Source of the DNA: Tenodera sinensis
Lineage: Eukaryota > Arthropoda > Insecta > Mantodea > Mantidae
Direction: 5' to 3'
DNA: 64,000 nucleotides
Assembly (NCBI GenBank): GCA_030765045.1
Contig: CM060969.1
Location: forward strand, 54,761,716 to 54,825,715
Shown: in pieces, positions 1 to 10,929 of the stretch
Numbering within the stretch: position 1 is the first letter of the stretch
Layout of the letters: the number at the start of each line of letters is the position of its first letter
Notes under the pieces: generated by a model
What the model was told of the DNA's origin: nothing
Databases searched by the model: none
The model's input: the letters and a program-made list of their open reading frames with translations, nothing else
Made by a program: the position numbers and the translations under genes

Positions 1-759
1 CCAATCTTTCGATGAGAACAATTGAAAGGGTGTTTCAGGATAGAATTATTAGCAGAGACTTCTGGCCCCCCTCAGTCCTTGTGATTTCTATGTCAGGGGT
101 AACTTAAAACATAAAGTGTACATGACAAATACACACACCCTGAAAGAATTTAAAATATCTGCCAGGAAATTGCCAGATTTCTCAAAGCGAACTATGGCAA
201 GTGATGGATAATAAATTACATAGGCTTTGGCAGCCGGTGTCCATAGTAATAAAATCTTCCAGGAAAGACCGTGTCTTGGTTGTGCTGTTGCCAACGTTTC
301 ACCCTACTATGTAGAGCTTCTTGACAGCACTGCAGGAACTGTGCTGACTAGAGGCTGACTATTCGACTACTCGTTTATTTATATCTTGGCCGTGGAGGTT
401 TGAGCTGGCCCTCTCACAGCTGCGGTGCTGTGAAGAAGAGCATTAGCCCTGAAGAAGCTCTACATAAAAAGACGAAATGTTGGCAACAACATAACCAAGA
501 TGCAGTCTTTCCCATAAGATTTTATTACTAAGTGAGGGATAGTTTCCTAAAAAGGTGCCAAAAATGTATGGACAACGATGGTGACCAGTTTCAGCATCTC
601 CTTTCATGAAGTTGGTAAGTAAAGCCTTTAAAAGTAGTTTTAAAAGTGTTGCATGGTTTCATCCGTACCTTTCTATGATAGCAGCAGACAGCAACAAGCA
701 CCAAGAATGCAGACAGGCAAAACACTGTGCAGCCGGTTTGCAAATTTTTGCTCTCCCCC
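1..759 (+). mobile_element. Tc1/mariner-like transposon, 3' part, interrupted by an insertion
   Basis: Translating the plus strand gives a broken transposase C-terminus with CDFY near 80-95, followed by a WGNLKHKVY-like stretch and ending in FQHLL near 590-600. This is the usual tail of Tc1/mariner-superfamily transposases. The same 3' segment, including about 160 bp after the stop that ends in a CTCTCCC motif before TA (760-761), recurs twice at 20032-20955, which defines the right end. The 5' part lies outside the window. A 319-bp insertion (211-529) splits the coding relic. It cannot code for active protein because of frameshifts and that insertion. The family name is not known to me. Confidence 0.7.
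211..529. mobile_element. 319-bp inverted-repeat insertion with 12-bp TSD, possibly Penelope-derived
   Basis: The host transposon sequence is interrupted exactly here: AAGTGATGGATA (199-210) is repeated as AAGTGAGGGATA (530-541), a 12-bp target-site duplication with one mismatch. The uninterrupted form exists at about 20725-20740. The two halves of the insert are inverted copies of each other (about 215-320 against 450-529), sharing a segment around GAAGCTCTACAT and GTTGGCAACA. The plus-strand half has CTGAAGA (449-455) followed by GAAAT (474-478), like a degenerate hammerhead core as found in Penelope-like terminal repeats. No coding capacity. A long, target-primed style TSD favours a retroelement over a TA-specific DNA transposon. 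Confidence 0.55.
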
Positions 760-761
760 TA

Positions 762-1641
762 TAGCATCAGCTTACTAATATATTGCCAATATTTAATGTG
801 TGATGCAACACTACAGATCCAAACATATCACTTCTCTAAGCCATTGACACATACTGTGTGGTTGCCCTATAATTGATATAACTCAGTGCATCTTTAAAAT
901 TGCTTGTTTCTGATGTATAAATTTTAACAGACAACTATAATGCTAAGATAATTACTATTGCTATAAATAGACTGTATATGCACTGCACAAATGCTAAGAA
1001 TGTTTATGTTATGCATTATAATGCATCAAACATGGTTACATTGTTTGAAAGGCTGCAGAAATTTTTAGCCACATTGGTTTGGCAAGTTTCTGGCAGTTAC
1101 TAGGCAATTTAAGAAAGCAAATTCATTGGTGCATGGCATCCATATGGTTCATTAAACTAGTTATGCAAAATAAACTCTAGAAATACAAACACTTTAAAGG
1201 AGCTTAATAGCTTGTATGACAGCATTTCTCTAGCTGATGCTAACTATACTGCGGTTTTAAGGAATACCATGCTAGCATTAAAGGCAGAAGTTACAGGTGA
1301 ATATAGAGTATTAATGTATACAAACTCCTGGAATATGTTTCATACTGGACTTCTGTTTCTCCAAGTATTACTGTGTATCATTACATTGTTTTTCTTAAGT
1401 ATTGTGATGCTAGCTGCAGTGTACAACAAAGGATAGTCAGGCTCAAGTTACCTCACACCAGATACCAGATGTGGTGCATATCAAAGGTGCTCAAAGTCAG
1501 GCTGTGTCACACCACTGTTTGTGAACATGTTACAATGAGTATGGCATGACAAAGGGTTTTTGAAATCATTCGTGAGGCATCCGGCAGCTGATGTGTTTGT
1601 AGAACTTCGAGAATAGTCCATGTTACATCATCCTCACTATA
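762..1641. other. No supported gene; part matches a second locus
   Basis: An open frame at 1212-1436 (74 codons, hydrophobic C-terminus) shows no recognisable domain and is not supported as a gene. Around 1423-1480 the sequence resembles 21705-21760 (both contain CAACAAAGGA, then AAGxTAC and TCACACCA), so a diverged interspersed repeat may be present. Confidence 0.3.
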
Positions 1642-2217
1642 TAGAGTGTCTCAAAATTAGACCAACAAACTTTGGGAGCTAATAGACAACATTATTTTCA
1701 ACACCTGTTGTTAAGGAAAGTTTTTAGCGGCTGTGCTTTGTAATAAATAAAACACAAACATCTCATTGTTTACAGTTAATCACAGCATTACTATTCAAAG
1801 TAAATGTTGGAACGCACGCCCATTGCGATTAACATAAAGAGTGCATCGCTGTGCCCTATTGAGCCATACTCTGGCAAAGACACCAGCCATTTCTCTGGTT
1901 TAAAAATTTATTGGTCTACTTTTGAATAGTAAAGCTGTGATTAACTGTAAACAATGAGATGTTTGTGTTTTGTTTGTGTGTTCTGTGCTTGTTTCTTGGA
2001 TTAAGATTGTGTGCCTTACTAAGATAAATGCAGTACTGATTTGCATTGTTGATTTTGCCGTAAATACTTACACTGGGTGGGAGGCAGTATTCTGACATTA
2101 ACTCGTCTAGCACTTAAACGAAGCACTGCAGCAAAAAACTTTCTTTAACAAAAAGTGTTTAAAATAATGCTATCTATCAGCTCCCAAAGTTCGTCGGTCT
2201 AATTTTCGGACATTCTG
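1642..2217 (-). mobile_element. Non-autonomous mariner-like element with long inverted repeats
   Basis: The terminal inverted repeats are about 60 bp (left starts TAGAGTGTCTCAAAATTAG, right reverse-complemented CAGAATGTCCGAAAATTAG) and lie next to TA on both sides. A second inverted pair sits inside them (about 1748-1803 against 1916-1972), so most of the 576 bp is palindromic. The unpaired centre (about 1805-1915), read on the minus strand, resembles a transposase C-terminus (RVWLNRAQRC, then NGRAFQHL). This looks like a deletion derivative that can move only with transposase supplied in trans. Confidence 0.65.
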
Positions 2218-2237
2218 TATAAGAAGGCAAGGCAACA

Positions 2238-2240
<3 letters not shown>

Positions 2241-2268
<28 letters not shown>
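2241..2268. repeat. (TAG)n microsatellite
   Basis: Uninterrupted TAG/AGT triplets over about 28 bp between two transposons. Confidence 0.95.
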
Positions 2269-3527
2269 TGCAGATATGAGTCATCGCAGCAGGCAGTGTT
2301 GGAAGTGTGCAGGTATGTGTACAGTCGTCATGAGAGATACACTGCCACTCAAAAGTTTACAGACACTCAGTGAAAGTGATGTAATTTAGCGTTTAACTTG
2401 AATAACAACTTCTGTTTAGAGATCTTAGGCAAGGATATCTTATCACAAGTTCATAAACTTGTGTTAGCATTGTAAACAGACATTGACACTCCATGCTATT
2501 GTTATATGTCCATACCACTCAAGCTGAGTCATTTGTGCACATGTGCAGAGTGAGAATAATTTTTCTGACATGTTAAGTCGCATCTTCTCAGTTGTTGTGA
2601 ATCACTTTGTCCATCTAAGAGCAGCTCATAACAGTACAGTGATTTCTGTGTCCGTAAATGGGTGAGTAAATGCATATTTCTAATTATTACACAATTATTA
2701 CATGATTTATGGAATCACAGAGTCCAACATTGTTGGTATTTTCAAAATTTAAGCAATTTCATAATATTTCACAAAATTAAGCAAACTAAATGTATTTAAT
2801 TGCAGGATACGGGCATAACCAGACATTAAGTATTAAAAATTGATCAGCAGTGAATCCCCTTCAAAAAAGAGGTCATTCAATTCAACAAATATCAAAAAGG
2901 GCAACAGTTGCTGATGCCATACAGAGGTTAAGGGAGACTGGGTCAAACGGGGACAGAAAAAGAAGTGAGAGAACTGCAGTTACAAATAAAAATGAGGATA
3001 ATACTGTAGTGCTAGCAAGCAAACAAAATAGGAAGCTGACAGTAGATGAAATTTGAGCTGAATTTAATTTAAGTCACACTAAGGAAATGTCAGTTAGTAC
3101 AGTTAAGGGAAGGTTTCAATCTTAGGGAGAGAAAATTCTTCTCAGAAAGGTGAACAAACAGAAAAGACTTCAGTTGGCCTTGGAACACAAAAACTGGACT
3201 ACTGATGACTGGAAAAGGATGTTTTGGAATCATGAATTCAAATTTGAGGTTTTTGGAAACAGATGACGGACCTATGCAAGACGACCACCAACTGAACAGA
3301 TGCATCCAGACTGTGCAATCACAACAGTGAAACATGAAGGGGGTTTATAATGCTGTTTTGCATTCAGTGGTGTAGGGACACTACACAATATTAATGGTTA
3401 CCACAATATTTTGAGCAGATATGCAGTCTAGAAAACATCTGATAGGCCAGGGCTTCATATTTCAGAGGGATATGACCCAAAACATACTTTAAAAATGTGT
3501 AGGAAATACCTGGAGAATCAGCAGAGG

Positions 3528-5138
3528 CAAGGCCATCTTTATCTAACAGGCCTGTATACGGAAAGAGATTACGTTAATGACGTCATCACGGGAGGCTTAT
3601 GTTTATCACCTATTTATTTATTACGGGAATGCAACACATCAGTACGTGGTTGGAACGCTAAGAAGTTGCTTGTGCCTTACAACGTGTCAGTAAACAATTA
3701 AGTGAGCGAACAATTAAATTACAAAGTGGTGTAGTTCTCAATACAAAATGCCTAGGAAGTGTTGTGTGCCGGGTTATACCTCAAACTATAAAACAAGTGT
3801 AATTATGTATGTTACAGTGTTTTCGTTTCCAAAGGATCTACATACGAGAGACCAGTGGGTACATGCTATTCAAGGGATATTTATGAACCAGGTGTGGTAT
3901 GTATTAAACATTTTTCTGAACAGCACATAGTGAAGGAATTTACTGCTACACGAAATGATGAAAGCGTTTTGTAGCACCCAGAACAACTCCTAAACTTACT
4001 GAAAATCCATAGCATTTCGTAAATAACTCGAAGATGAAAACACTGTTGATTTTCAGAGCTTTAAAAATAGAATTAGTGACATGAAATTAGAGGGATTCAC
4101 CGTCATCATAAAAGAAATAATTTTTGTGAAAATTGATACTGAAGAATTTCCTAAAATTGTAGCAGCATTAAAAATTAATTCCATTGTTATTATTTAGGTT
4201 CTATAGGGTAAAATTGTAATACCCAATAGTAAGTTTAAATGCATACTCGGTAAACAAATGATATTGGATAAATGGTCTAAATTTGATGTTCTTTTGGTTC
4301 ACAATAGCAAGTGAACTAAGAGAACATAAACTACTTCAGGCTGTCAACATTTTAAAGGTATGTTGGGAGGACATAAATGAAGATTCCACAGAATATCTAA
4401 AAACTAAATTCCTAGAAGAGCAGGTAAAATTGGTCAGTCAAAAGTAAATTAAGTACACTCCCCCAGGAGCTTACAGACACTTACTTGATTCCAATGTTCT
4501 TTCTTTACCCCATCCTGATTACCTCAGACAACTTTCTCAACCCTTCAGTCTTGATAGAAACTCTTGTATTTAAAATATTTATCAGAGAAGGTGAAAATGC
4601 TTGGTGATCATGAAAAAGTAGTAAATTTGTTGAGACATGTGAACAAGAATTTCTTAAAGTAGAAAACCAGAGAAACTTAATTCTACATTTAGGTGCTGAG
4701 ACATGTGACATTAATAATATCGGTGCTGACTGTAATGCTAGTGATTGCGAGTTACCGGGTGCTATTTTGACGAGGAAAATAATAAAAGTAATAACCAACA
4801 TCCTCTTGAAAAACTACTGCATTATTAAACAAAAAAGTTTGGTATTATCTACAGGAAAAAAAAAGAAAAGAAAAGAAAGAAACTGGAGATATATTCGCAT
4901 TGCGAACGTAAGAAGCATGCTTTGCCATTAACAACTATGCAAAGCATGTTTTCCACTAACATACTAACACACATTAACTTTTAATACGAAATGTGAAAAT
5001 ATAAATGAATGCACGCTTCTTCCAGCGCAGAAATGCTGTAAAACATGTGTTTATTCCGTATGAATTGCTTGGAACGTCAGCCTCGCGCTGTGACGTCACG
5101 AATCGCATATCCAGGCCTCTTACTTAGAGATGGCCTTG
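3528..5138 (+). mobile_element. P-like (THAP-domain) DNA transposon nested in the Tc1-like element
   Basis: The ends are inverted repeats: CAAGGCCATCT on the left, and the reverse complement of GATGGCCTTG on the right, followed on both sides by a shared AGGCCTG-type block. GCAGAGG is repeated at 3521-3527 and 5139-5145; with one mismatch the duplication could be 8 bp, the P-superfamily length. A TGACGTCA palindrome lies about 45 bp inside each end (near 3580 and near 5092). The THAP-type reading frame inside fits the P superfamily. At 1611 bp it is shorter than complete P-type elements and is decayed. Confidence 0.75.
3748..4640 (+). pseudogene. P-like transposase pseudogene with THAP domain
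   Basis: The frame starts MPRKCCVPGYTSNYKT and continues with VFSFPKDLHTRDQWVHAI, the pattern of a THAP zinc-binding DNA-binding domain (C-x-x-C-type start, conserved W and FSFP). A frameshift follows, and the next frame gives KHFSEQHIVKEF, the usual THAP C-terminal CxxHF part. Downstream fragments include GKQMILDKWSKFD and LPHPDYLRQLSQPF (near 4500-4540), resembling the middle domain of THAP9/P transposases. Several stops and frameshifts separate them, and the catalytic C-terminal part is not recognisable. It is non-functional. Confidence 0.7.
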
Positions 5139-5602
5139 GCAGAGGGCAGTAGAATTGAAAATTATGGAGTGGCTGAGTCAGTCTCCAGATCTTAACCCCA
5201 TTCAGTTACTTTTAGGTGAACTGGCTCGTTAGGTAAGAAAATTTGCCCTACATCTCAGAATGTACTTTGGAATGTACTACAAGCTGCTTGGAATGACATT
5301 CCAGCATCTATAATTAAAAAACTTAAGAGATAATGCCAAGAGTAGTGCAAAAAATGATTTCAGTGAAGGAAGTCTTTTCAATGAGAAAAAGAAATTAAAA
5401 CACTCCCTCTAAGATTATCAAACTTTGAGGAATATTGTCATATTTTGTGGCCATATTGTTATAATCACATTAAATTTTGATGAAGTAATAAACTATGTCA
5501 AAAATGTTGCTTATTTATGTTCACTTTCTTATTCTTTCTTTAAATTAAGGCTGTATTACACTTACTATACTGAACATCCAGAAACTTTTGATCCGCAGCG
5601 TA

Positions 5603-6660
5603 CATCACGTCGAAGTAAAGCCAAAGGAGTAGTTTATGTAGTGTTGAGTGATGTATCATCAAAGTCAGCTGTTTGAGAGATAGAGAAAGTGAAGAAAGAC
5701 AGAAAGGAGTGAATCAAGGTTACACAAGGACACAATTGAGAACTATAATGTTACGAAGGACTATAGATTGTGTTAATGTCAGTAAAAGAGACTGTGTATT
5801 TGTGCATTCAGTTAGAAGAAAATAAAGACTAAAGAAATAACTGGACTACACTTTTGTCATTTTTGTGATAGTATGTTTCCAAGTTTCACCTTTAAACTAA
5901 TTTGTTGCAAAACCATTTTTAAGTAAAAGCAAGAAATTTACCATTGTTTTTTTCAAGTTTAGGTTAGCTGGTTTATGATTTCTAATCGATTTCAAATTAA
6001 TGATATTCAAATATCCAAAAAAACAACAAAAACTCTTTTCTTAAAGATGCTTGTAGTTAAATTATTTTTGAAAATTTTAAAACAGATTTTATAATCTGAT
6101 CTTTCACATTCAGATGAAATTATTAGACCAACTCTCTATGGTAAAAGATATACTAAAACCATCATTTTTACAAAATGAAGAAATATTTGCATCTCTCTAA
6201 GCTCTAAACTAGGTGACTATTTTCAACAAAACTATTCATAGAAAGGTGCTTTTGCTCTACTAGCTTACTAGCTTATTAGAAAATTACCTTTTAGTCCTCG
6301 CATCAGAATTCTATTTCAAATGGACACTCGAGGCAAGCTAGAATGATTGTGTTGTATTATAAATATCATAATTGTGATTGTCTTCAATGAACTAGCTGGT
6401 TAAGTGTTTGTAAATAAAATGTTTGTAAACATAAGTATACATCTTACTCTCACTTTCCAAAATATACATTTGCTACTATTTATTCACTGATATAGAAACG
6501 TATTTATACTATAGTATATTATTCTTGGATGCATATGGTGTTCATGGCATGTTCATGGTTTATTTAATTAAAACAAAACATCTAATATGGACACACAATT
6601 TAGCTTATTCTTTTTTTTAAAGAGATGAAGTAATATGTTTGAAACTTTCATAGCTTATAG
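5603..6660. other. AT-rich spacer, nothing supported
   Basis: No coding similarity, repeat structure or RNA gene was recognised. Confidence 0.4.
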
Positions 6661-6662
6661 TA

Positions 6663-7945
6663 CAGGTGGGGAGAAACAGTAAGCGGATTTGGATTAATCG
6701 TTGTTTTGAATCTGATGGGTTGATTGTTACAAATATTTGGCAAAAGTGTAGACTAGACTTTGAAAATGAATTTTCCAGTTTGTTTGTTTCCCATCTCTCT
6801 GTCAGTAAGTCATGGAGCACTGGTTAGTGAGGGAGCATATTTGTGCCATAAATTGGTATGTCAGAACCAATTCAATCATTCAAACCCAGGGAACATTTCA
6901 ACAGGAACTTTATGCACCATGTAAGGATGCTATTCATCATTGGGTGCAACAATGGCTTACCGAAGGTAGCGTCCGAAACCAATCACCATGTGGATGATCT
7001 CATTCTGTACGTATATAGCAAAACAGCACAAAACAGTAGAACGGAGTCTGTGACAGTTGGCAAGGAAGCATGCCATTGCTTACATATGTCAGTTCGAAGT
7101 TCAAGGCATATCTTACACAATCACTTGAGATTTCACCCTTACAAGATTCAAGTTGTCTAATGTCTAATGGGTCATGGTAAGACAATGCGTCTGGAATTCT
7201 GTCATCAAATAATGGAATTGGTAGCTGAATATCCCACATTCATAAACAATCTTGAAGATTGAATGATGAAGTCATGTCAGTGACAGTATCAACAAGCAGA
7301 ATAGGTGTGCCTGTGAACTCCATCAACATCCACTTCATGATCCAAAAGTGACAATTTGATGTGCTGTAATGGATACCAAAATAATTGCATCGTACTTCTT
7401 TGAGGACAAAGATGGAAACGTATACTGCAAATTCCATGATTGAATATTTTTTTTGTACAAGTTCAAGATACTGGTGGTCTGTGGTTCCAGCAAGATGGTG
7501 CAAGCTCACATACAGCAAGAATTAGCATGGCAGCACCACAGAACTTGTTTTCTGGACATCTGATTTCTAGATTTGGAGACATGGCATAGCCACCTCTATC
7601 TCAGGATATTTCAGCACCTGATTACTTCTTGTGAGGCTACTTAAAGCAGAAAGTATTTGAGATCAGACCAGCACACATTCAAGACTTAAAACATTGAATC
7701 CAAGAGAAGATAAACGGGATACAGCCGGCTGTATTAATAAAAGTTATGAGTGACTTCGAGCGACATATACAGCAGTGTATTAAAAACGATGATGGATATC
7801 TATAAGACATGGTATTCACAAAGTGAAATGTGTTTCCGATCTCCAAGAAGTGTGCTTTAAAGGTACTGTAAGAGGAATACATATAAGTATTACCAATATA
7901 AATATTTTTCATTTTAAAACCAGCTTACTGTTTCTGCTCCACCTG
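6663..7945 (+). mobile_element. Mariner-like transposon, near full length (1283 bp)
   Basis: The terminal inverted repeats match well (left CAGGTGGGGAGAAACAGTAA, right reverse-complemented CAGGTGGAGCAGAAACAGTA) and sit between TA dinucleotides at 6661-6662 and 7946-7947. A decayed transposase fills the interior on the plus strand. The size and TA flanks fit the Tc1/mariner superfamily. Confidence 0.85.
6812..7805 (+). pseudogene. Mariner-like transposase pseudogene
   Basis: The N-terminal part reads TQGTFQQELYAP then IHHWVQQWLTEGSVRNQSP, a helix-turn-helix arrangement. The middle gives RLEFCHQIMELVAEYPTFINN. The second catalytic aspartate block is clear as WFQQDGASSHTARISM (near 7480-7530), followed by APDYFLWGYLKQKVFEIRP, and the end by SDFERHIQQCIKNDDGYL. 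These blocks are in different frames and broken by stops, so it cannot make transposase. The order matches Tc1/mariner enzymes. Confidence 0.8.
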
Positions 7946-8050
7946 TACATTATTATAATAAAATAACTGCCAAAGCGACAATAAATGAAAAAGAAAGATT
8001 TTGAGCTGCAAACTGCACATAGAGTACCCAAACACCTTCCCCTGGACTTA

Positions 8051-8923
8051 GATGTCTAAAAATTTTTGGATGATTTCGTAAAGCTGCATTTTCACCAATA
8101 GTATAAATAGCCACACCACTGTTTGAAGGAGGGAAATTTGAAGTTTTGTGTTCCACCTCTGATTTTCGTTTCTCATCTAGTGAGAAACACATACAATGCT
8201 TTTGTGAAAGATGGCTGCTTTAGAAATCAATCATAGCTGGTGTGTGCTTGAATTTTTGCAAGTAGACAGTGTTGTAGTGGTTCGCTGGCCATTTAAAGGG
8301 TAACTTTGACATCCAACCACGTTGTTAATTTGAAGGTAGTATGAACAATTTGGTGGTAGAGGATGTATTTCATCAAGGGAAGGAACACATGGAAAGGCCA
8401 AGTATAAATATAGAAACAATTAACAGAGTCTGTGAAAGCCAGTCAACAGTTGCAGATGTCATCAACAGTGTGGAAGACTACATGGAAGTGAATGAAGTTA
8501 TTCCTGTACAAACTGCATCTGATGATCCAGCAGAGGCTAGCATTTTGTGGAATTTAATGGCCAACAATTTATGGTGTTGACCTGACCTTACAGTGTGCTA
8601 TTTCTTCCTGCTGGGTAAATCAAATAAGTGCTTACATTCTTCCACTTCAAGTGAAATTGGCAGCATTGAGAAGGCACATGACCATAGACATCAAGAATAT
8701 CACACAAGACACACTTTAGGGTGTGTGGCCTGAAGAGACCACCGGCTGGACTTATGCCATATCGGCTGGACTTATGCCATATCACACCTGGTGCTCTCAT
8801 CAAATGTGTCTAAGGTGAATACAAAACTTCAAACTTCCTCTTTTCAAGCAGCGGTATGATAGTTTATTAATTTTAAGTATTAATGAAAACACAGCCTTAT
8901 GAAATTATCCAATAATTTGTAGA
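8051..8923 (+). mobile_element. Mariner-like deletion derivative with ~115-bp inverted repeats
   Basis: Long imperfect inverted repeats (about 8051-8162 and 8817-8923) share blocks around GGATRATTTC, then GTTTGAAG and TTTTGTRTTC. TA lies at both borders. Between them a plus-strand transposase N-terminus begins near 8203 (MAALEINHSWCVLEFLQVDS) with YEQFGGRGC near 8345-8370, and a C-terminal scrap RDHRLDLCHITPGALIK is read near 8735-8800. The catalytic centre is missing. A 20-bp unit around CGGCTGGACTTATGCC is tandemly doubled at about 8741-8781. It is a non-autonomous copy. Confidence 0.7.
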
Positions 8924-8984
8924 TACCCCATACATTAGCCACGCAGAACCATTTTGTATTTCCTCCTTCTTCCGATCAGAGATA

Positions 8985-9480
8985 CATTCTATGAGGGCTA
9001 GCTCAAGGAGGCTCTCAAGCTGTGCTGCTATCTAAGGCAGCAGGGTTTAGAGCAGGCAAAATCTTAATACATGAATAAGATACACAAAAATAGGGTGGAA
9101 GTATAAATCATGCTTAAATTCTAGTACCTTTCTAGAGATTCTTTTGTAATGAAACTGGTGAGAAATGAAGCACCAGAGTTGGTTACTTTGGTTGCAACCC
9201 TCGTTAATCGTTGAAACATCCTATCCACAGTAGGTGTTTAACAATAAGTATCATGTTTATAAACATTTGAAGACTCTAGCTTTTGTACATTTGCTTACTT
9301 TGGTGACTTATGAATCTCTCAGATCAGTTACCACCTTAGTGGTATCCTGGAAGTCCTGCTTGTTTGTGCATTCAGTTATTTTTTGCATTGGCCTACTTTG
9401 TTGGTTATTAAGTCCAGAGAAACTCAATTAGACAACTTTGAATTAAATGCAATAAGACGGTACATCTATGACCACTACAT
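8985..9480. repeat. Unclassified interspersed repeat, copy 1
   Basis: The stretch from about 8999 to 9175 aligns in the same orientation with 27497-27668: both carry an ACATGAAT-type block, ATAAATCATG or ACAAATCATG, TTAAATTCTAG, CTTTC then GAGATT, and GAAGCTGGTGA or GAAACTGGTGA followed by AATGAAGCA. Similarity fades downstream. No coding motif was recognised, so the family remains unassigned (possibly the non-coding part of a retroposon). Confidence 0.6.
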
Positions 9481-9719
9481 CTGAAATGTGCACCCTACCT
9501 CATGCAAACTTATTTTTTCACTTACAGAAGCAGAGCTATTTCAGGGAAGCCCTAACTCTTTGAACAAGATGCTCCATAACCTCACATTTGAGTTCAAGAT
9601 AATTAATACTCAATAAAACTGATATGGTAGCCCCAAGAGCATTATTTTAAGACAAATGCAAAATAATATTTGAACAAAATAGTATACTTGGATGAAATGT
9701 AGTTAAATGTCGGCCATGT

Positions 9720-10260
9720 TGTATCAAAGAACAGGACTGATAGCAACATTGAAAGCTCCAAGAAGTCATCTGCAGGACTTTATTATTGCCCATGCTGGAA
9801 CATCTCATTTTTATGGCCACCTACTGCTCTTCAATTCATGACAATCTGAAGTTTACCATGAAGACATAACTATGACCATTTCTACAGATGGTTTAACAAC
9901 CCATATTATTATGGACAATGCGCCATATCACACAATCCAAATGGATATGTGCACACTAGCAGTAGGTACATATGGTAGAGTGGTTCACTTGCCATAATGC
10001 AGCATGTAACATTACACAGAAAAAATGGGAACTTGGTCAAAAACGAAAATAAGTCCAGGCCTAAATATGTTGTGGATGACCTAGCTAAAGAACTTGATCA
10101 TCAAATCATCAGATTAAGCTCATAAAACTAATCTGAGTAAAAGTAAAGGTTAACATGTACAACAAAACATTTACTTTGACAGAAGTGGAACCTTGCATGG
10201 GAAGCAATAAATGAAGTAACACCTGAAATGTGCAAGATTACTAATAATAAAGATTATTAA
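9720..10260 (+). pseudogene. IS630/Tc1-superfamily transposase remnant
   Basis: Plus-strand fragments read IIAHAGTSHFYGHLLLFNS and then THIIMDNAPYHTIQMD, the latter being the second catalytic block (MDNAPYH) of DDE_3-type eukaryotic transposases. Near 10185-10230 WEAINEVTPEMCK resembles the C-terminal helix of the same proteins. Stops and frameshifts separate the fragments; no terminal repeats were found. The fragment at 57076-57405 represents the N-terminal part of what appears to be the same broad family. Confidence 0.65.
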
Positions 10261-10666
10261 GCAGCATAGTTGACCGTCAGGCACATCCTCATTTTGCAAG
10301 CATTTTAGTCTTATACAGAGTGTCACACCTAACTCTGCAATCTAAATATCTCCAAAACGAAACAAAATGTAAAACTAATTGCCAGAAATCTACCGATGTC
10401 AGGGGCTCATACAATGAAAAGGTGTGCACAATCCATAAAAGTAAACAAATAACACTTCCAACACAATATTATGTTCTTTTTTTTAATGGAATATGTATGT
10501 TTATTCTAGCGAAATGAGAACTAGAGCTACAATTAGTGATAACATGCTTGGTTTCACATTTCTAAACCTCATACATTCTGATATATGCAACTTTTAGAGA
10601 ATGGCAATGGCATCACAGTTTCTGACATAATGCAACACATGTAGTACTGTGCTCAGAGCAGGGGTT

Positions 10667-10726
10667 TGGTTTGGATTGGTTTGGATTTGGTTTAAGGGCA
10701 CTCAACTTCTAGGTCATCAGCGCCCT
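10667..10726 (-). mobile_element. Truncated SINE 3' tail with 12-bp TSD
   Basis: AGAGCAGGGGTT at 10655-10666 is repeated exactly at 10727-10738. The 60-bp insert, read on the minus strand, starts AGGGCGCTGATGACCTAGA and ends in a CCAAA/AATCC-rich tail. Such GCGCTGATGACC endings are familiar from insect tRNA-derived SINEs. It is a strongly 5'-truncated retrotransposed copy. Confidence 0.7.
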
Positions 10727-10929
10727 AGAGCAGGGGTTGCTTGCACTGGTCTGTAGCCTTCTGTAAACAAAACAATATCATCTAGACACATTCTAGCTTC
10801 AGTGTACTAGTGTCTCTAGATCTGGTCTGCTGCACTGCTGTCATACTGTAACATAATTTACGTACATTTCAGATATTACTTTCCATATTGACACATTAAA
10901 CCTGTTTTTGTGTGGCTTGTCATCTAGTC

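Larger units (their letters stand above)
2850..5343 (+). pseudogene. Tc1-like transposase pseudogene (interrupted)
   Basis: Tc1 transposases cut and paste TA-flanked elements. In order one sees an N-terminal helix-turn-helix-like region (RGHSIQQISK at the start, GSNGDRKRSER following), a catalytic middle with WNHEFKFEVFGNR and YARRPPTEQ, then PKHTLKMCRKYLENQQ up to 3527. After the nested insertion the frame resumes with MEWLSQSPDLNPI (about 5163-5205), the conserved block carrying the third catalytic position. Multiple stops (for example after KLTVDEI and after FGNR) and the P-like insertion show it is inactive. Removing the insert and one TSD copy would join NQQR directly to the MEWLSQSPDLNP block, which confirms the nesting order. 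Confidence 0.8.
2340..5600 (+). mobile_element. Tc1-like transposon split by a P-like element
   Basis: The ends form imperfect inverted repeats: the left begins CACTGCCACTCAAAAGTTT and the right, reverse-complemented, begins CGCTGCGGATCAAAAGTTT. TA flanks both ends (2338-2339 and 5601-5602). A Tc1 transposase relic runs left to right inside. A 1.6-kb P-like element occupies 3528-5138, so the Tc1 element itself was about 1.65 kb, the usual size. It is dead: several stop codons lie in the reading frame. Confidence 0.8.

Noticed and set aside
1212..1436. 74-codon frame with hydrophobic C-terminus
   Set aside because: No splice context, family similarity or coding bias visible; could be chance.
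8588..8803. Minus-strand 71-codon frame
   Set aside because: It is antisense to the transposase C-terminal scrap of the element at 8051-8923.
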